This document shows positions 8,234 through 17,338 of a stretch of DNA of 64,000 bases, piece after piece (within the stretch, counting starts at the first letter, position 1; the number at the start of each line of letters is the position of its first letter). The notes beneath the pieces were generated by a model. It saw only the letters and a program-made list of their open reading frames with translations, was not told the origin of the DNA and searched no databases. Location: positions 248,001-312,000 of the forward strand of contig NZ_PCOZ01000006.1 of assembly GCF_002979555.1 (NCBI RefSeq), written 5' to 3'. This DNA comes from Pseudomonas sp. MYb60 (GTDB lineage: Bacteria; Pseudomonadota; Gammaproteobacteria; Pseudomonadales; Pseudomonadaceae). Both the position numbers and the translations under genes were made by a program.

Positions 8234-9895
8234 TTAGTGGAACAGTACTGCGGTTTTCTGCAGGGTCACCCACACACCCCACGCCAACGGGATGCCCACC
8301 ACCAGCCAGGCAGCAACCGCCATCGGCACGCTGCCAGGCGCCGCTTTCCACTCCAGGGAAGTGGTGGCGTCCGCGCCTTTGTCATGACCCAGCGCCTGCT
8401 CGGCGGCCAGTTCGGCGTCGGTCATGAAGTACTTGTCGGCCACTGGACGCACCAGCAGGTTGCAGATAAAGCCCAGCACCAGCAGGCCAGCCAGGATGTA
8501 CAGGGTGATGTCATAGGCCGCGGCGCGTTCAACGCCGATGCTCAGCTGGTATTCACGCAGGTAGTTCACCAGCACCGGGCCCAGCACGCCAGCCGCAGCC
8601 CAGGCGGTCAGCAGGCGACCGTGGATCGCACCGACCATTTGCGTACCGAACAGGTCGGCCAGGTAGGCCGGAACGGTCGCAAAACCACCGCCGTACATCG
8701 ACAGGATGATGCAGAACGCTGCCACGAACAGCGCTACGTTACCCAGGTGACCCAGGTTCGGGATCAGCGCGTACAGGGCAAAGCCCAGGGCGAAGAACAC
8801 GAAGTAGGTGTTTTTACGGCCCAGGTAATCGGAGAACGACGCCCAGAAGAAGCGCCCGCCGATGTTGAACAGGCTCAACAGGCCGGTGAAGCCCGCTGCG
8901 ATGGCTGCGATGGAAGCCAGTTGGCCCGCATCCAGTTGGCCGAACGGCACGTCCACACCCAGCAGTTTGCCGCCAAACACTTCCTGCAACAGGGGCGAAG
9001 CCATGCCGAGGATGCCGATACCGGCGGAGACGTTCAGGCACAGCACCAGCCACACCAGACGGAATTGCGGGGTTTTCCACGCCACGTTCACGTGCACGTG
9101 ACGGTGGGTGATCATCGCGTTGCTGGCTTTTTTAGCCGGAGCGGTCCAGCCCTCAGGCTTCCAGCCGGTCGGCGGCACGCGGTAGGACAATGCGCCACCG
9201 ATCATGAACACGAAGTAGATCGCCGCCATCACCAGGAAGCTCTGCCATACGCCCACGCTGTCAGGCGTGGCGAAGTGGCCCATCAATGCCGCCGCCAGTG
9301 GGGCACCCACCATTGCGCCGCCGCCGAAGCCCATGATCGCCATGCCGGTGGCCATGCCACGCTTGTCCGGGAACCACTTGATCAGGGTCGATACGGGCGA
9401 GATGTAGCCCAGGCCCAGGCCGATACCGCCGATCACGCCGGAGCCGATCCACATCAGCCAGATCTGGTGGGTATAGATACCCAGCGCCGAGATCAGCAGG
9501 CCACCGCACCAGCACAGCGCCGACACAACACCGGCCTTGCGTGGCCCGGCATGTTCCAGCCAGCCACCCCAGATAGCCGCCGAGCAGCCCAGGAAGATGA
9601 AGAACAGGGTGTAGATCCAGCCCAGCATGGAAATGGGCCAGTCGCATTGGGACGAGAAGACTTGCGCGATGAAGCTCATGTCCGGCGCGCAGGCGAGCGG
9701 CTTGGTGATACCCAGCGCCTTCGACAGCGGCAGCCAGAACACCGAGAAACCGTAGGCCATGCCGATGCACAGGTGGATGGCCAAGGCGGCCGGCGGAACC
9801 AGCCAGCGGTTGAAGCCGGGCTTGGCGATGATGCGTTCCTTGGACAGGAACGCAGGCTTTGCAGCAGATGAACCTGCCGCAGTGCTAGTGCTCAT
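8234..9895 (-). CDS. MFS transporter, oxalate/formate antiporter (OFA) family
   Basis: A 553-residue polytopic inner-membrane protein with about 12-14 hydrophobic segments. N-terminal ~30 residues are cytoplasmic and Ser/Ala-rich. The MFS signature appears as GPRKAGVVSALCW and the family-typical FPDKRGMATGMAIMGFGGGAM in the first half, with SDYLGRKNTYFVFF in the second half. This pattern matches the OFA group, whose known substrates are oxalate/formate and other small monocarboxylates; the ligand here is unknown. A long C-terminal extension (about 470-553) with a final membrane span is typical of the longer pseudomonad members. It stands alone on the minus strand. Confidence 0.85.
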   Translation of the reverse strand: MSTSTAAGSSAAKPAFLSKERIIAKPGFNRWLVPPAALAIHLCIGMAYGFSVFWLPLSKALGITKPLACAPDMSFIAQVFSSQCDWPISMLGWIYTLFFIFLGCSAAIWGGWLEHAGPRKAGVVSALCWCGGLLISALGIYTHQIWLMWIGSGVIGGIGLGLGYISPVSTLIKWFPDKRGMATGMAIMGFGGGAMVGAPLAAALMGHFATPDSVGVWQSFLVMAAIYFVFMIGGALSYRVPPTGWKPEGWTAPAKKASNAMITHRHVHVNVAWKTPQFRLVWLVLCLNVSAGIGILGMASPLLQEVFGGKLLGVDVPFGQLDAGQLASIAAIAAGFTGLLSLFNIGGRFFWASFSDYLGRKNTYFVFFALGFALYALIPNLGHLGNVALFVAAFCIILSMYGGGFATVPAYLADLFGTQMVGAIHGRLLTAWAAAGVLGPVLVNYLREYQLSIGVERAAAYDITLYILAGLLVLGFICNLLVRPVADKYFMTDAELAAEQALGHDKGADATTSLEWKAAPGSVPMAVAAWLVVGIPLAWGVWVTLQKTAVLFH

Positions 9896-10153
9896 TGGTG
9901 TTTCCCCCAGTTGTTAGTATGTGTCCGTCAGGCGCTCTCTCCCTCGGCCTTGCACGCAAAGCGTTGGCCGTTGTTGTTGAGTGAAGCTCCATTTGTGCGC
10001 GACGTTGTGTCGCAGAAGGCAGACGAACCCGCGCAGATTAGCACCTGTGGATGACAGAAAAATCAAACTGACATCACCTTTTTGCGCAAATCTGTTTGTT
10101 TGGCGCCAAAAAGCCGTTTTCGCGCCCGTGGATACAATGTAACGATCCGCGAA

Positions 10154-10180
10154 CTGACGCCGGGCTTCGGGCGTTATACT
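10154..10180 (+). promoter_or_regulatory. Possible sigma-70 promoter for asmA-mutY-yggX
   Basis: A good -10 hexamer TATACT at 10175-10180 lies 40 nt before the asmA start. A weak -35 candidate CTGACG sits at 10154-10159, with a short 15-nt spacer. The wider gap 9896-10220 (325 nt, between divergent genes) otherwise shows a TTGGCGCCAA palindrome at about 10100-10109 and A/T-rich tracts, with no small gene I can support. Confidence 0.4.
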
Positions 10181-10220
10181 CTTCGGCTAATTTTTGAAAT
10201 CGACATACAAGGACTCGCCC

Positions 10221-12434
10221 ATGAAAGCGTTCGGCAAAATCCTGGGTCTGGTACTTCTCGGGCTGTTGCTGATCATTGTGGCTCTGGGCTTCGCCCTGAC
10301 CCACCTCTTCGATCCCAACGACTACAAAGAAGAAATTCGCCAGATTGCCCGCGACAAGGCCCACATCGAGCTGACGCTCAATGGCGATATCGGCTGGAGC
10401 CTGTTTCCCTGGCTCGGCCTGGAACTGCATGAAGCCAGCGTGGCGACCCTGACCGCGCCGACGCAACCGTTCGCCGACCTGCAGATGCTTGGCTTGTCCG
10501 TACGCGTGCTGCCGCTGCTGCGCCGCGAAGTGCAGATGAGCGACGTGCGCGTCGAAGGCCTGAACCTGCGCCTTAACCGCGACAAGCAGGGCCACGGCAA
10601 CTGGGAAGACATTGGCAAGAACGCGCCAGTGGCCGGCGCTGCCGAGACGCCTGTCGCTGCCGAGCCGACGCCTGAGGTCAAACCGGAAAAGCCGGCGCAG
10701 CCGATCCGCCTGGACATCGACAGCCTGACGGTCAACAACGCCCGCATCGAATACAACGACGAGCAGACCGGCAAGCAGTTCAGCGCCGAAAGCATCCAGC
10801 TGAGCGCCGGCGCCGTGCATGAGGGCGCCAGCATTCCGGTGAAACTCACCGCCTTCTTCGGCAGCAACCAGCCGGTGATGCGCGTCAAGACCGAGCTCAA
10901 CGGCAACCTGCGTATCCAGCGCGCACTCAAGCGCTATCAGTTCGAAGACATGAAGATCACCGGCGAAGCCACGGGCGAGCCGCTGCAAGGCAAGACCGTG
11001 ACCTTCTCCACCCAGGGCCAGTTGCTGGTGGACCAGGCGGCCAACATCGCCGAATGGACCAACCTGAAGCTTTCGGCCAACCAGTTGCGCGCCTTGGGCG
11101 AACTGAAGGTCAATGACCTGGACAAGACCCCGCAGTTCAGCGGCGCCCTGTCCATCGCCCAGTTCGACCTGGCCAAGTTCCTCGACAGCGTCGGCCACCC
11201 ACTGCCGCCCATGGCCGAGGGCAGCCTGAGCAAGGTCGAGCTGGTCAGCCGCCTCAAGGGCACGCCCACCAGTGTGGCGCTGGACAACCTGAACCTGAAG
11301 GTCGACGAAAGCACCTTCTCCGGCCGCATTGCCGTGGACGATTTCGCCAAGCAGTCCCTGCGCGTCCAGCTCAAGGGCGACACCTTCAACGCCGACAACT
11401 ACCTGCCGGCCAAGTCCGAATCCGCCAAGGGCGCCAGCGCCGCACGCCAGGCCGAAGTGCAGAGCAGCGAAGCCGGCGCCATGGCCGCAGGCGGCACCAC
11501 TCCGCTGCCGGACGCTCCGACCAAAGGTGCGTGGAGCACCGACAAGCTGCTGCCATTGGCTCGCTTGCGCACCCTGGACGTGGATGCCGACCTTTCGTTC
11601 GGCCAACTGACCCTAAGCAAACTGCCCATCCAGAACGCCTCCCTGAAAGCCACCGGCATCGACGGCCAGCTCAAGCTCGAAACCCTGAGCGGCGGCCTCT
11701 ACAACGGCACCTTCCAGGCCAATGGCAACCTTGATGTCCGCCAGGACATTCCCGTACTGGCGCTGCAAAGCAAGATCAAGCAAGTGCCGGTCGAACGCAT
11801 CCTGCAAGCCCAGGGGCAAACACCGCCGGTCAAGGGCCAGGTCACCCTCGACAGCAACCTCACCGGCCGTGGCAACAGCCAGAAAGCCCTGATCGACAGC
11901 CTCAACGGTACCGCCAGCTTTGTGATCAACAACGGCGTGCTGCTCAACGCCAACATCGAGCAGCAGCTGTGCACCGGCATCGCCCTGCTCAACCGCAAGA
12001 CACTGAGCACCACGCCCCAGGGCAAGGACACCCCGTTCCAGGAGTTGAAGGGCAACCTGACCTTCCGCAACGGCGTGGCCAGCAACCCGGACCTCAAAGT
12101 GCGTATCCCCGGCCTGCTGGTGAACGGCAACGGCGACGTCGACCTGCGCGTGCTGGGCATGGATTACCGCGTGGGCATCATCGTCGAAGGCGACCAGCGC
12201 GCCGTACCAGACCCGGCGTGCCAGGTGGGCTCCAACTTCCAGAACATCGAAGTCCCGCTGCGCTGCCGCGGCCCGCTGGAACTGGGCGCCAAGGCGTGCC
12301 GCCTGGACAAGGACGGCCTCGGCCAGGTCGCGATCAAGGCGGCGGGTAATCGCCTCAACGAGAAGCTTGAAGAGAAACTCGACAAGGTCAACCCGAAGCT
12401 CAAAGACGCACTGAAAGGCCTGTTCAATCGATGA
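10221..12434 (+). CDS. asmA: AsmA family envelope protein
   Basis: A 737-residue protein with one N-terminal membrane anchor (residues ~7-30, ILGLVLLGLLLIIVALGFAL) followed by a long periplasmic part. The AsmA N-domain begins DPNDYKEEIRQIARDKAHIELTLNGDI and the C-domain has the DLTGRGNSQKALIDSLNGTASFVINNGV-type block at about 545-575. AsmA-like proteins form elongated bridge-like structures implicated in outer-membrane lipid homeostasis. I chose ATG 10221 over the ATG nine codons upstream because AAGGA at 10209-10213 is ideally placed for it. The stop overlaps the mutY start by ATGA. Confidence 0.92.
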   Translation: MKAFGKILGLVLLGLLLIIVALGFALTHLFDPNDYKEEIRQIARDKAHIELTLNGDIGWSLFPWLGLELHEASVATLTAPTQPFADLQMLGLSVRVLPLLRREVQMSDVRVEGLNLRLNRDKQGHGNWEDIGKNAPVAGAAETPVAAEPTPEVKPEKPAQPIRLDIDSLTVNNARIEYNDEQTGKQFSAESIQLSAGAVHEGASIPVKLTAFFGSNQPVMRVKTELNGNLRIQRALKRYQFEDMKITGEATGEPLQGKTVTFSTQGQLLVDQAANIAEWTNLKLSANQLRALGELKVNDLDKTPQFSGALSIAQFDLAKFLDSVGHPLPPMAEGSLSKVELVSRLKGTPTSVALDNLNLKVDESTFSGRIAVDDFAKQSLRVQLKGDTFNADNYLPAKSESAKGASAARQAEVQSSEAGAMAAGGTTPLPDAPTKGAWSTDKLLPLARLRTLDVDADLSFGQLTLSKLPIQNASLKATGIDGQLKLETLSGGLYNGTFQANGNLDVRQDIPVLALQSKIKQVPVERILQAQGQTPPVKGQVTLDSNLTGRGNSQKALIDSLNGTASFVINNGVLLNANIEQQLCTGIALLNRKTLSTTPQGKDTPFQELKGNLTFRNGVASNPDLKVRIPGLLVNGNGDVDLRVLGMDYRVGIIVEGDQRAVPDPACQVGSNFQNIEVPLRCRGPLELGAKACRLDKDGLGQVAIKAAGNRLNEKLEEKLDKVNPKLKDALKGLFNR

Positions 12435-13498
12435 GAAACGAGCAATTTTCAGCGGCGGTGCTCCATTGGTACGACCGCCACGGTCGCCATGACCTGCCCT
12501 GGCAACAGGGCATAACGCCTTACCGGGTGTGGGTGTCGGAGATCATGTTGCAACAAACCCAGGTGAGCACCGTGCTCAACTACTTCGACCGATTCATGGC
12601 CTCGTTGCCCACGGTCGAAGCCCTGGCAGCTGCGCCGGAAGATGAAGTGCTGCACCTGTGGACGGGCCTGGGTTACTACACCCGGGCGCGCAACCTGCAG
12701 AAGACCGCGAAGATCATCGTGGCCGAATACGGCGGCGAGTTTCCCAGGGACGTGGAAAAACTCACCGAGCTGCCGGGCATCGGCCTGTCCACTGCGGGCG
12801 CCATCGCCAGCCTGAGCATGGGCCTGCGCGCACCGATCCTCGACGGCAACGTCAAGCGCGTGCTGGCGCGCTTTACCGCGCAAGAGGGTTACCCGGGCGA
12901 GCCGAAGGTCGCCAAGCAGCTGTGGGCCACCGCAGAGCGCTTCACGCCGCATGATCGCGTCAATGCCTACACCCAGGCGATGATGGACATGGGCGCCACG
13001 CTCTGCACCCGCAGCAAGCCCAGTTGTCTGCTGTGCCCGCTGGAAAAAGGCTGCGAAGCCCACATGCTGGGCCTGGAGACCCGCTACCCGATCCCCAAGC
13101 CGCGCAAGACCCTCCCGCAGAAACGCACGCTGATGCCGATGCTGGCGAACGCCGAGGGCGCGATCCTGCTTTACCGTCGCCCATCGACAGGGCTGTGGGG
13201 CGGCCTGTGGAGCTTGCCGGAACTGGACGACCTCCAGGACCTGGAGCACCTGGCCAACCAACACGCGCTTGAACTGGGAAACCAACAGGCACTGCCAGGG
13301 CTGATCCACACGTTCAGCCACTTTCAGCTGGCCATCGAACCCTGGCTGGTCCAGGTCGAGGAATCCGCCCATCACGTGGCCGAGGCCGACTGGCTCTGGT
13401 ATAACCTCGCCACCCCGCCGCGCCTGGGCCTTGCCGCCCCGGTAAAGAAATTGCTGAAGCGCGCGGCCGACGTATTGAATGCAGGAGTTTCGTCATGA
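12431..13498 (+). CDS. mutY: A/G-specific adenine glycosylase MutY
   Basis: A 355-residue DNA repair glycosylase that removes adenine mispaired with 8-oxoguanine. Residues match E. coli numbering: catalytic Glu37 ([11 protein letters not shown]) and Asp138 (ILDGNVKRV), with the helix-hairpin-helix [12 protein letters not shown] between. The [4Fe-4S] loop has the exact C-x6-C-x2-C-x5-C spacing ([17 protein letters not shown]). A C-terminal Nudix-like domain for 8-oxoG recognition follows (about 230-350). It overlaps asmA upstream and yggX downstream, both by ATGA, so the three genes are translationally coupled. Confidence 0.98.
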   Translation: MRNEQFSAAVLHWYDRHGRHDLPWQQGITPYRVWVSEIMLQQTQVSTVLNYFDRFMASLPTVEALAAAPEDEVLHLWTGLGYYTRARNLQKTAKIIVAEYGGEFPRDVEKLTELPGIGLSTAGAIASLSMGLRAPILDGNVKRVLARFTAQEGYPGEPKVAKQLWATAERFTPHDRVNAYTQAMMDMGATLCTRSKPSCLLCPLEKGCEAHMLGLETRYPIPKPRKTLPQKRTLMPMLANAEGAILLYRRPSTGLWGGLWSLPELDDLQDLEHLANQHALELGNQQALPGLIHTFSHFQLAIEPWLVQVEESAHHVAEADWLWYNLATPPRLGLAAPVKKLLKRAADVLNAGVSS

Positions 13499-13767
13499 CC
13501 CGCACCATCATGTGCCGCAAATACAAAGAAGCATTGCCAGGCCTGGAACGCCCTCCGTATCCCGGCGCCAAGGGACAGGACATTTTCGAGCACGTCTCTG
13601 CCAAGGCCTGGGCCGACTGGCTGAAACACCAGACCCTGCTGATCAACGAAAAACGCCTGAACATGATGAACGCCGAAGACCGCAAATACCTGGCGGGCGA
13701 GATGGACAAGTTCTTTTCCGGCGAGGATTACGCCAAGGCCGACGGCTACGTGCCACCTGCTCAATAA
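13495..13767 (+). CDS. yggX: Oxidative damage protection / Fe(II) trafficking protein YggX
   Basis: A complete 90-residue member of the YggX family. It carries the conserved N-terminal [21 protein letters not shown] segment with Cys7 and the [18 protein letters not shown] core. In enterics YggX protects labile iron-sulfur clusters from oxidation; coupling to MutY, itself a [4Fe-4S] enzyme that deals with oxidative DNA damage, is a conserved theme. It overlaps mutY by ATGA. Confidence 0.96.
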   Translation: MTRTIMCRKYKEALPGLERPPYPGAKGQDIFEHVSAKAWADWLKHQTLLINEKRLNMMNAEDRKYLAGEMDKFFSGEDYAKADGYVPPAQ

Positions 13768-13831
13768 TTGATCAAAAACCGGGGTCGGCACGTAAGCGAC
13801 GGTAATAATTAAATATTTTTTGAAAACTTGC

Positions 13832-13860
13832 TTGACGACCCCCTGAAAAACCCGTTTAAT
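13832..13860 (+). promoter_or_regulatory. Sigma-70 promoter of tRNA-Phe
   Basis: TTGACG (13832-13837) and TTTAAT (13855-13860) are separated by exactly 17 nt. The -10 element ends 10 nt before the mature 5' end of tRNA-Phe. An A/T-rich UP-like stretch (TAATAATTAAATATTTTTTG, ending about 13822) precedes the -35, as expected for a strong stable-RNA promoter. A GCGCCCC run resembling a stringent discriminator follows the -10. Confidence 0.75.
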
Positions 13861-13870
13861 GCGCCCCGTT

Positions 13871-13946
13871 GCCCAGATAGCTCAGTCGGTAGAGCAGGGG
13901 ATTGAAAATCCCCGTGTCGGCGGTTCGATTCCGTCTCTGGGCACCA
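13871..13946 (+). tRNA. tRNA-Phe (GAA)
   Basis: A 76-nt cloverleaf with encoded CCA. The acceptor stem pairs GCCCAGA with TCTGGGC. The D-arm carries AGCTCAGTCGGTAGAGC. The anticodon stem GGGGA/TCCCC closes loop TTGAAAA with anticodon GAA at 13904-13906. The T-arm contains GGTTCGATTCC. Confidence 0.98.
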
Positions 13947-13990
13947 CCTTCAGCTTTCAGGTGGTGTCAACATCACGTGAAAACAATCAG

Positions 13991-14015
13991 AAAACCCGCC
14001 TAGTGCGGGTTTTTT
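13991..14015 (+). terminator. Rho-independent terminator of tRNA-Phe
   Basis: ACCCGC (13994-13999) pairs with GCGGGT (14005-14010) across a five-base loop, followed by a T run to 14015. An A-rich stretch precedes it. It ends the tRNA-Phe transcript 45 nt after the mature 3' end, just before the convergent glycosyltransferase. Confidence 0.85.
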
Positions 14016-14050
14016 GTTGCCTGCATTTTTATCTCCTGAGCCACAGCAGC

Positions 14051-15634
14051 TCACCGCAACAAAAACACCCTCAACGGATTGTCATTCAAGCGTCCTTCGA
14101 AACTCGGGGCCGCGCTTTCCAGCGGCGTTCCCTGCAACAGTGCCGCCTCCTTGCGTGACACGATCACCCACGACGGTCGCGGCAACGCATTCAATTGCCC
14201 GATCTGGTCACCGCTGACAAACAGCGGTTGCTCGTCGCGGCTAAGGTTCATCATGTAGCGCACCGCCCAAGTGTCCCGCCCCAGGTTTACAAACACCAAC
14301 GGCCCGGGCGTCTGAGCACGCAGTGCCTCAACCTGACCGACGAACGTGCGTGTATCAAACTGCAGATCCTTGGCCGGCTCGATCATCACCACCAGCAACA
14401 CCCACTGCGCCAGCACGGCGATCAGGCTGAGCCACACCAACCGCGCCATGCGCCGCCACGCAATCCACGCGGCCGCTTGCAACATCACCAGCACGCCAAT
14501 CAGCAACGGCAGCGAAACGTCCGGCCAGTAACCGTGCTTTTGCCATGCCTGTCGACAGACAAAGACTACAACCACGCACAACGCCGGCAGCGCCGCGACA
14601 AGCCCTTCGTAGCAGCGTCGCACGCCTGCAAGCCAACGTTGCGCCTGGAGCAGCCCGTAGGCGGCGACAGCGGCAAACATCGGCACCATGGGCAGGATGT
14701 AATAGGCGCGCTTGAAGTGCGGCACCGACAAACCGAGCAAGATCATCAAGCCGCAAGCGCCGAGGCGCACGACCAACTGCATATCGCCCGCGAACCGCTC
14801 GGACCAGCGATGACGCAACGCAACCATCGTCGCCAACGCCAACGGCACCACGGGGAAATAGCGGTACAGACCCAACTGGAAATAGAAGTAGAACGGCTCA
14901 CCGATCTCATCCAGCCGCCCACCCACTTGCATCTTGAACACTTCGCTGGCGAACGCATCGCCACCGCTGATCCGCGCCAGCTTCATCAACAGCCACCAGC
15001 AGAGCGCCAGCAGCAACAGGCCGACCACACCGTGAATCAACACGCGCTTGACCCGCTGCCCAGGCGCGCCCAACGCCGAATGTACACACGCCACGCCGCA
15101 CACCTCGATCAGCCCCAGCGGGCCGCGTATCGCAAATGCCAATGCATACAGTGCAAACACGGCAAACCGCCGGCCGTTTTGCAGCAGGTAGAAACTCCCG
15201 ACGCAGAGCAGCGCCACCATCTGATCCAGGCAGACCGAACGGGACTTTTCGAGCAATTGGGTGGTGAGCAAGGTCAGCAACACCGTGAGCAGCGCCCACT
15301 GGCGACTCGAAGGCGCCAGCAAGCGGTACATGAGCGCGACGACACCGGCGGATGCCAGGGCGGTAGGCAATACATTCGCCAAATGGTTGGGCTCACCGAA
15401 CAGCCGCGCCAATACAACGCTGAAGACCGTCGCGGTACCGGGGTAGTCCGCGTAGGGCTGGCCGTAAGTGGTGGGGAAAAGACTCGCACCATGGCGAAAC
15501 ATTTCCTGCAGGAACAGCGCCCAGCGTCCGTCAAACCCCTGGGGCTGCTGGTCCCAGATCCCGAGCGTGAACAGCAACAGGGCGAACAGGAAAATACCCA
15601 GGGATTCCAGGCGAAAACGGCTACGGTGATCCAT
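14051..15634 (-). CDS. GT39/GT83-like membrane glycosyltransferase (ArnT-like)
   Basis: A 527-residue membrane protein with about 11-12 hydrophobic segments. The first periplasmic loop contains GFDGRWALFLQEMFRHG and TTYGQPYADYPGTATVFSVVLARLFG. The acidic residues there match the substrate loop of dolichyl-phosphate-mannose/ArnT-type transferases, which move a sugar from a polyprenyl phosphate to lipid A, protein or glycan. The C-terminal ~130 residues form a periplasmic domain. No other arn genes surround it, so lipid A aminoarabinose transfer should not be assumed; donor and acceptor are unknown. It stands alone. Confidence 0.82.
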   Translation of the reverse strand: MDHRSRFRLESLGIFLFALLLFTLGIWDQQPQGFDGRWALFLQEMFRHGASLFPTTYGQPYADYPGTATVFSVVLARLFGEPNHLANVLPTALASAGVVALMYRLLAPSSRQWALLTVLLTLLTTQLLEKSRSVCLDQMVALLCVGSFYLLQNGRRFAVFALYALAFAIRGPLGLIEVCGVACVHSALGAPGQRVKRVLIHGVVGLLLLALCWWLLMKLARISGGDAFASEVFKMQVGGRLDEIGEPFYFYFQLGLYRYFPVVPLALATMVALRHRWSERFAGDMQLVVRLGACGLMILLGLSVPHFKRAYYILPMVPMFAAVAAYGLLQAQRWLAGVRRCYEGLVAALPALCVVVVFVCRQAWQKHGYWPDVSLPLLIGVLVMLQAAAWIAWRRMARLVWLSLIAVLAQWVLLVVMIEPAKDLQFDTRTFVGQVEALRAQTPGPLVFVNLGRDTWAVRYMMNLSRDEQPLFVSGDQIGQLNALPRPSWVIVSRKEAALLQGTPLESAAPSFEGRLNDNPLRVFLLR

Positions 15635-15721
15635 CGGTAGACCTGTCAGGTGTGGGGCGATGACGTAGGGTGCCGGTCACCCTGCTGAATAGCGCCTGAA
15701 CAGACCCGAACATTCACATTT

Positions 15722-16687
15722 CTAACGACCTGCGGGCCACACCCATCGGGGGATCAGCCAGACGTAGATCAACTCCCCCACCAGCTCGATCAGGGTTTGC
15801 AGGATCACTGCCGTCGCCGCCAGCCCGCGCACATCCTCGGGCAACGCCAGTGCCAGGGGCAGCACCACCAGGGAGTTGCGCGTCGATGCGCTGAACGTCA
15901 CTGCACGTGCGGTTCCCGCCGGCAACGCGAACAGCCGCGCGGCCAGCACTCCCGCCAAAGGCGCCAGCATCAGGAACCCCAGGTAGACCGGAATCACCGG
16001 CAGCAACAGGCTGAAATCACGCACCACGGACGTGATGTGCGAAGCGATCACCACGAACAGCACCAGCGCCATGGCCGGTACCGGCAACCAGGACCAGGCC
16101 GCGCTCCAAGCACTGACGACCTTTGATCGCCGCGCCATGTATGCGGTCAACACCGCCAGCAGCATCGGCAGCACGATCAACCACAGGAACGCCTCGACAA
16201 ACGGCCCCGCCTCCACCACCACTTCCGACTGCGGCCCCAGCATCAAGCCCAGGTACACCGGCAGTAGCACCAATTGCAGCAGCAACAGCACCGGCGTCGC
16301 TGCCAGCATCGACCGCGAATCGCCCTTGCCGATATGGGTAAACACCACCACGTAATCGATACACGGCGTGAGCAACACCAGCAACGCCCCCACCAACAGC
16401 GCCGGGCGCTCCACCAGGCCGCGCGTCAGCCCCCACACCAGCACCGGCACCAGAACGAAATTGGCCAGCAGCAACGCTGCCATGAAGCGCTTGCTGCCCA
16501 AGCCCTGGCGCAGCGCCAGAAACGGGATTTGCAAGAACATGGCGTACATCAGCACGGCAATGGCGGGCGTGATCAACGCATGAAGGCCATGGCCCAACGA
16601 GGGTGCGAACAGACCGAACGCCGCGGCCAGCAAGACGGCGACGAAATACAGGGGGATCTGGTTGTGTTCGAGAGTGTCGCGGGTCAT
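15722..16687 (-). CDS. Bile acid:sodium symporter / ACR3-like (BASS superfamily) transporter
   Basis: A 321-residue inner-membrane protein with about ten hydrophobic segments. The strongest family feature is LLTPCIDYVVVFTHIGKGDSR around residues 105-125, a crossover region typical of BASS/ACR3 carriers. A second, FSASTRNSLVVLPLALALP, lies near 265-285. ACR3 members export arsenite and others move organic anions, but no arsenic-resistance genes are nearby and the catalytic Cys of ACR3 cannot be assigned confidently. Function is therefore left at superfamily level. It starts upstream of the glycosyltransferase with an 87-nt gap. Confidence 0.8.
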   Translation of the reverse strand: MTRDTLEHNQIPLYFVAVLLAAAFGLFAPSLGHGLHALITPAIAVLMYAMFLQIPFLALRQGLGSKRFMAALLLANFVLVPVLVWGLTRGLVERPALLVGALLVLLTPCIDYVVVFTHIGKGDSRSMLAATPVLLLLQLVLLPVYLGLMLGPQSEVVVEAGPFVEAFLWLIVLPMLLAVLTAYMARRSKVVSAWSAAWSWLPVPAMALVLFVVIASHITSVVRDFSLLLPVIPVYLGFLMLAPLAGVLAARLFALPAGTARAVTFSASTRNSLVVLPLALALPEDVRGLAATAVILQTLIELVGELIYVWLIPRWVWPAGR

Positions 16688-16849
16688 CTGAACATTCCAG
16701 TCGCGGGCAAAAGCGCAAGCCTAAGCATCTGCAGGCGTCAGGTCGAGCCCTCGCCCCCTATGTCGAGCCATCACTGGAACCGCTTGGGATTTGCCCCAAC
16801 CTGAGCTTCAATAGCCCACCCAGATCCAGAACCCAAGGACGTCGAGCCC

Positions 16850-17263
16850 ATGGCCTCGCCAAACAAGCAGCAAAAACGCGCCCAGCGGGCCAAGACCAAG
16901 GCCAAGCAAAACCGAACCCAGCGCGCCGTGGCGACCAAGCCGGACGCTTTTTCCGGCGATGACAGCCGCATAGATCTTGAATCGGTGGACTTGATCGACC
17001 TGTTCATCGAGATGCGCGCCGCCGGCGAGACCAGCCAGCAGGCATTGTGCGCGGTGTTCCTGGCGCACCCGCTGCTGGCGCTGGTGCTGGAGCAGGAAGG
17101 CGAGGAAGAGGCGACAGACTTTATCTTCGCGGTGCTGATCGAGTACCACCAGTGGCTGACCGACAACGACGACGAAGCTGCCGCCCTGGCGTGGATCGAA
17201 TCGCCGCAGTTCCAGGCGGATTACGTGGCGGCGTCCCAGGCGCTGACCAACCAGGAAGACTGA
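16850..17263 (+). CDS. Hypothetical protein with basic N-terminus and acidic helical domain
   Basis: A 137-residue protein. Residues 1-30 are very Lys/Arg/Gln-rich (KQQKRAQRAKTKAKQNRTQR). The rest is acidic and helical by eye, containing DLESVDLIDLFIEMRAAGETSQQAL. There is no membrane span or cysteine motif of note. The split charge suggests nucleic-acid or ribosome association, which is inference. The ORF is clean, GC3-rich and bounded by a REP palindrome, so I believe it is real. I do not recognise a named family. Confidence 0.75.
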   Translation: MASPNKQQKRAQRAKTKAKQNRTQRAVATKPDAFSGDDSRIDLESVDLIDLFIEMRAAGETSQQALCAVFLAHPLLALVLEQEGEEEATDFIFAVLIEYHQWLTDNDDEAAALAWIESPQFQADYVAASQALTNQED

Positions 17264-17273
17264 CGCCAACCAA

Positions 17274-17309
17274 CCCTGTGGGAGCCGGGCAAGCCCGGCT
17301 CCCACAGGG
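17274..17309. repeat. REP palindrome with perfect 17-bp arms
   Basis: CCCTGTGGGAGCCGGGC is followed by an AA loop and its exact reverse complement. It is the canonical P. fluorescens REP core. It occupies the gap between two convergent stop codons (17263 and 17339) and may double as a bidirectional terminator. Confidence 0.9.
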
Positions 17310-17338
17310 TTCAGCTGCGCTTCAACGGGCGCATTGCG

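Noticed and set aside
10074..11606. 510-residue minus-strand frame opposite asmA
   Set aside because: Antisense shadow; asmA has a signal anchor, ribosome site and conserved domains.
14051..15634. Naming the glycosyltransferase arnT
   Set aside because: No arn operon context and only fold-level similarity, so no symbol was given.
15722..16687. Naming the BASS carrier an arsenite exporter (ACR3)
   Set aside because: No ars genes nearby and the key cysteine of ACR3 could not be located.
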